From: Rhizaria sp. SCN 62-66 | Lineage: Eukaryota; Rhizaria, unplaced | Direction: 5' to 3' | Assembly (NCBI GenBank): GCA_001724265.1 | Contig: MEDY01000353.1 | Span: 1-31,688, forward strand | DNA length: 31,688 nucleotides | In this document: one piece after another, positions 29,901 to 31,688 of the stretch | How positions within the stretch are numbered: the first letter of the stretch is position 1 | How the letters are laid out: each line of letters opens with the position of its first letter | Program-made: the position numbers and the translations under genes | The notes under the pieces: model-generated | What the model saw: only the letters and a program-made list of their open reading frames with translations | What the model was told of the DNA's origin: nothing | Databases searched by the model: none

Positions 29901-30372
29901 CCACCGGTTGAGCTGGTGCGTTCTCTGCTGCCCACTGCGCGCAAGGCGGTCACTACTTTCCTCACGTCACTGGGCAAGTCATATTCCTACACAATCACGT
30001 ACGTCACAGTATCGGCCTAATCTTAGCGCAACGTTCAGCTCGTTTTGACCCCTATCTATTACACCGACACACTCTAACATCACACTTTATTGATTCCTTT
30101 GTTTTTTCACACCCCCACACAGCAAGGCCGAGTTCATCGCAGGCGTCACTGCGCAGCCCGAGCTCTTGGCGCCCTGGGCTCTGTCCAGCGCACTGTGTTT
30201 CGCGCCCTGCCGCGGGCCCGCGTTTGATGCACTCGCGGCTGCAGATGCCGCCACAGCCGCTGCGGCTGCAGGCGCTGCACTTGCGCCGCTGGCTCCGACA
30301 GCGACGGCGACGGTGACAGCGACGGCGACTCCGGTTGCGGCGGCTGCGGCTGCGGAGGCCGGAGCGCAATGA
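26976..30372 (+). CDS. Rab-like small GTPase with long C-terminal extension, seven exons
   Basis: Exons 26976-27010, 27164-27260, 27373-27459, 27703-28548, 28697-29761, 29901-29998 and 30123-30372 give 825 aa. The first splice creates the P-loop GAPGVGKT (residues 9-16). The G3 motif is WDHPG (58-62), and a DVTSAYSL strand-helix unit follows. The G4 motif is HKAE (153-156) instead of NKxD, and G5 is ETSA (184-187). This is the Ras/Rab fold with an insert at about 117-143. The degenerate G4 suggests altered guanine specificity. A charged coiled coil follows (about 195-275), then Asn/Ser, Gly and His-rich low complexity in exon 5. The C terminus has ITKAEFIAGVTAQPELL, recalling the exit helix of EF-hand proteins; this is weak. 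No C-terminal prenylation Cys is present, so membrane targeting would differ from normal Rabs. The ATG at 26976 gives MLLKALLLGAPG, a normal start for this fold. Confidence 0.85.
27011..27163 (+). other. GTPase intron 1 (phase 2)
   Basis: The donor is GTACGT and the acceptor GTCATACAG. It splits the P-loop between codon positions 2 and 3 of Gly12. Confidence 0.85.
27261..27372 (+). other. GTPase intron 2 (phase 0)
   Basis: The donor is GTACGT and the acceptor TTTTGCATCATAG, with a T/C-rich tract. Confidence 0.8.
27460..27702 (+). other. GTPase intron 3 (phase 0, 243 nt)
   Basis: The donor is GTACGT and the acceptor TTATTTGTCTAG. It lies just after the G3 region. Confidence 0.8.
28549..28696 (+). 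other. GTPase intron 4 (phase 0)
   Basis: The donor is GTATGT and the acceptor TTGGCTGTGTAG, with long T runs. The following exon happens to begin with ATG. Confidence 0.8.
29762..29900 (+). other. GTPase intron 5 (phase 0)
   Basis: The donor is GTACGT and the acceptor TTTACCCACTGTAG. Confidence 0.8.
29999..30122 (+). other. GTPase intron 6 (phase 2)
   Basis: The donor is GTACGT and the acceptor CACCCCCACACAG. It joins AC to C to make Thr, followed by KAEFIAG. Confidence 0.8.
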
Positions 30373-30656
30373 TTGATAATAATCATCCAAGCGTTGAATT
30401 TGATGCTGCTTCGTTTTAATACTTGCGTTACATTAGTTTATTACACATAGTCCATGTCAGCTGGACATTTGGGTTTCATAAGCAACCTGAGAGTCCATAC
30501 ACATAATTAATATAAGTTAAGAAACGTGTCATCAAGTTGCCATGTATTCGTATTACGAGGTCAACGCGGACTTATCAGACATTCATACTTCGTAAGTGAT
30601 CACAAATCGAGACTAAGTATCATTGCGCACTCACTGTGCGCAGTATAATTCCACAC
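30373..30656. other. Convergent 3' spacer with hairpin
   Basis: AT-rich 284-bp spacer between the stop codons of the GTPase gene and the minus-strand gene at the right edge. It has an inverted repeat at 30624-30642. No gene is supported. Confidence 0.5.
30624..30642 (-). repeat. Inverted repeat, 7-bp arms, 5-nt loop, 14 nt past a stop codon
   Basis: Arms TGCGCAC and GTGCGCA flank TCACT. On the minus strand it starts 14 nt after the stop of the right-edge gene, so it would be a 3' UTR hairpin in that mRNA. Confidence 0.7.
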
Positions 30657-31688
30657 TTACAGTTTCGCATCAAGCTTCTCCTTCGCAGCACCACCGCCAC
30701 CGCTCTTGTCTGTCATGCTGTTGGCGGTGTTGTTCATTGGACGGCGGCGCAGCCTCTCCGGCAGATCCTTCCCGTCGCCCCGCGCCCCCGCCAGTGCGCC
30801 GATAATATTCAGCGCCAGCAGGCCCTTCATCAGCCGCGTGCGCAGCAGCAGCAGCCAGGGGAACTTGAACGAGAGGATGTACAAGATGACATACACCCGT
30901 AGTGCCGGCTTCGCCACGGCCCACAGGCGCCGCAGTAGTCCGTAGAGAGTGCGCACCGCGGCCAGTCGCAGCGCGCGCGCGGCGCGGAGCCGGGCCTCGG
31001 CCCACGCGGCGCCCACCGCAGCGCCCGCGCCGCCGCCGAGAGAGTTGGAGTCGCCGGTGCCACTGACGCCGGTAGCAGCGGCGACGCCAGCGCGGGCGAC
31101 TGCGGCGGCGGCAGCGCTCCAGCCGCCGCTCTTGGCATCAGAGCTGCGAGCAGTTGGCTCACTTGCACGAGGATTGCTACTGTTAGCGCCCGAGTTGCTA
31201 CTATTGATGCGCGTGACAGTGGCGGACTCGGCGTCATCGAGGAAGCCCTTGGACGCCAGCCAGTCGAGCGAAGCCCCCTCAGCACGCGCGAACACAGAAT
31301 CTATCATGCCGTCAGCGGCCGCGGCAAGCGCGCGCGCGCGGGAAGCAGCCGCCAACGCAGCAGCGCCGGCAGCGGACACCACGCGCGCTCTCAACGGCTT
31401 CGTGGACATTGCCGCAGAGGGGGCCATGGCGACTGCGGGCGCAGCAGCGGCGCCCGCAGACTCGGAGCCCACGCCCGCGTCCGTCTTACTCTCCGTATTC
31501 TCACTGTTGCTGTTGCTGTTGAGATTGTTGTTGTCATTGTTATCACCGAGCACAGTGCCCGCTGCGGCGACCAGTCGAGCCCCCGCCTCGCCCGCGGCGG
31601 CCGCGACCATCCCCGCCACGACCCCGGCCCCCGCGCGCCCCGCCGCCGCCGCGCGCCGCCCCGCCCGCGCCACCCGCGCGCGGGCCCG
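30657..31688 (-). CDS. Ala-rich protein with C-terminal membrane segment (N terminus beyond window)
   Basis: The minus-strand frame is open from the right edge to the TAA at 30659-30657, at least 343 codons, with no ATG required inside the window; a GTG at 31673 is not a credible start for a eukaryotic gene. The visible protein is very Ala-rich, with an Asn/Ser-rich insert (NNDNNNLNSNSNS) and a segment MIDSVFARAEGASLDWLASKGF that looks helical. Near the C terminus is a strongly hydrophobic stretch (VYVILYILSFKFPWLLLL, nt about 30840-30894), then a second weaker one (LMKGLLALNIIGALAG) and a basic tail (PERLRRRPMNNT). It is likely a tail-anchored or two-helix hairpin membrane protein. The family is not recognised. 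It is convergent with the GTPase gene. Confidence 0.65.
   Translation of the reverse strand, partial: RARARVARAGRRAAAAGRAGAGVVAGMVAAAAGEAGARLVAAAGTVLGDNNDNNNLNSNSNSENTESKTDAGVGSESAGAAAAPAVAMAPSAAMSTKPLRARVVSAAGAAALAAASRARALAAAADGMIDSVFARAEGASLDWLASKGFLDDAESATVTRINSSNSGANSSNPRASEPTARSSDAKSGGWSAAAAAVARAGVAAATGVSGTGDSNSLGGGAGAAVGAAWAEARLRAARALRLAAVRTLYGLLRRLWAVAKPALRVYVILYILSFKFPWLLLLRTRLMKGLLALNIIGALAGARGDGKDLPERLRRRPMNNTANSMTDKSGGGGAAKEKLDAKL

Overview
The window is nuclear DNA from a GC-rich, unicellular-type eukaryote (a protist whose lineage I cannot fix from sequence alone). Genes are strongly GC-rich, packed with Ala, Gln, Ser and Asn runs, and separated by clearly AT-richer spacers. At least five of the genes are split by short spliceosomal introns with pyrimidine-rich 3' ends. 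Most donors read GTACGT or GTATGT, and nine of the eleven introns I can place are phase 0. There is no operon, Shine-Dalgarno or bacterial mobile-element signature, and I see no rRNA, tRNA or CRISPR array.

Layout, left to right: (1) the 5' part of a secreted Cys-repeat protein on the minus strand, running off the left edge; (2) a membrane-anchored class I glutamine amidotransferase on plus, sharing a 222-bp divergent spacer with gene 1; (3) a multi-pass membrane protein on minus, convergent with gene 2; (4) a low-complexity protein with polyQ, an H1-like Lys/Ala/Pro stretch and an acidic tail on plus; (5) a 1,841-aa two-exon Ala/Gln-rich protein on plus; (6) a very long Ala-rich coiled-coil locus on plus, 12.6-22.1 kb; (7) a secreted saposin-like protein with a Pro/Ala linker and long coiled coil on minus; (8) a 2-kb gene-poor spacer; (9) a seven-exon Rab-like GTPase with a long C-terminal extension on plus; (10) the C-terminal part of a membrane protein on minus, running off the right edge.

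The most notable observation is inside locus 6. The upstream frame ends at 16407, and a 1.9-kb-codon downstream frame in the -1 register is open from 16386 to 22130 but has no ATG until about 16.9 kb and no AT-rich promoter spacer before it. In the 22-nt overlap, in the correct register, lies A AAA AAC at 16395-16401, a canonical -1 ribosomal frameshift heptamer, with the zero-frame stop one codon later and G-tracts just downstream. If used, it would yield a roughly 3,120-aa fusion plus a 1,213-aa short form. An undercalled A-homopolymer or an atypical intron are the serious alternatives.

The genes look like unrelated neighbours, not a pathway. Two encode secretory-route proteins (1 and 7), three are membrane proteins (2, 3 and 10), one is a GTPase switch (9), and three are large, mostly disordered or coiled-coil proteins of unknown role (4, 5 and 6).
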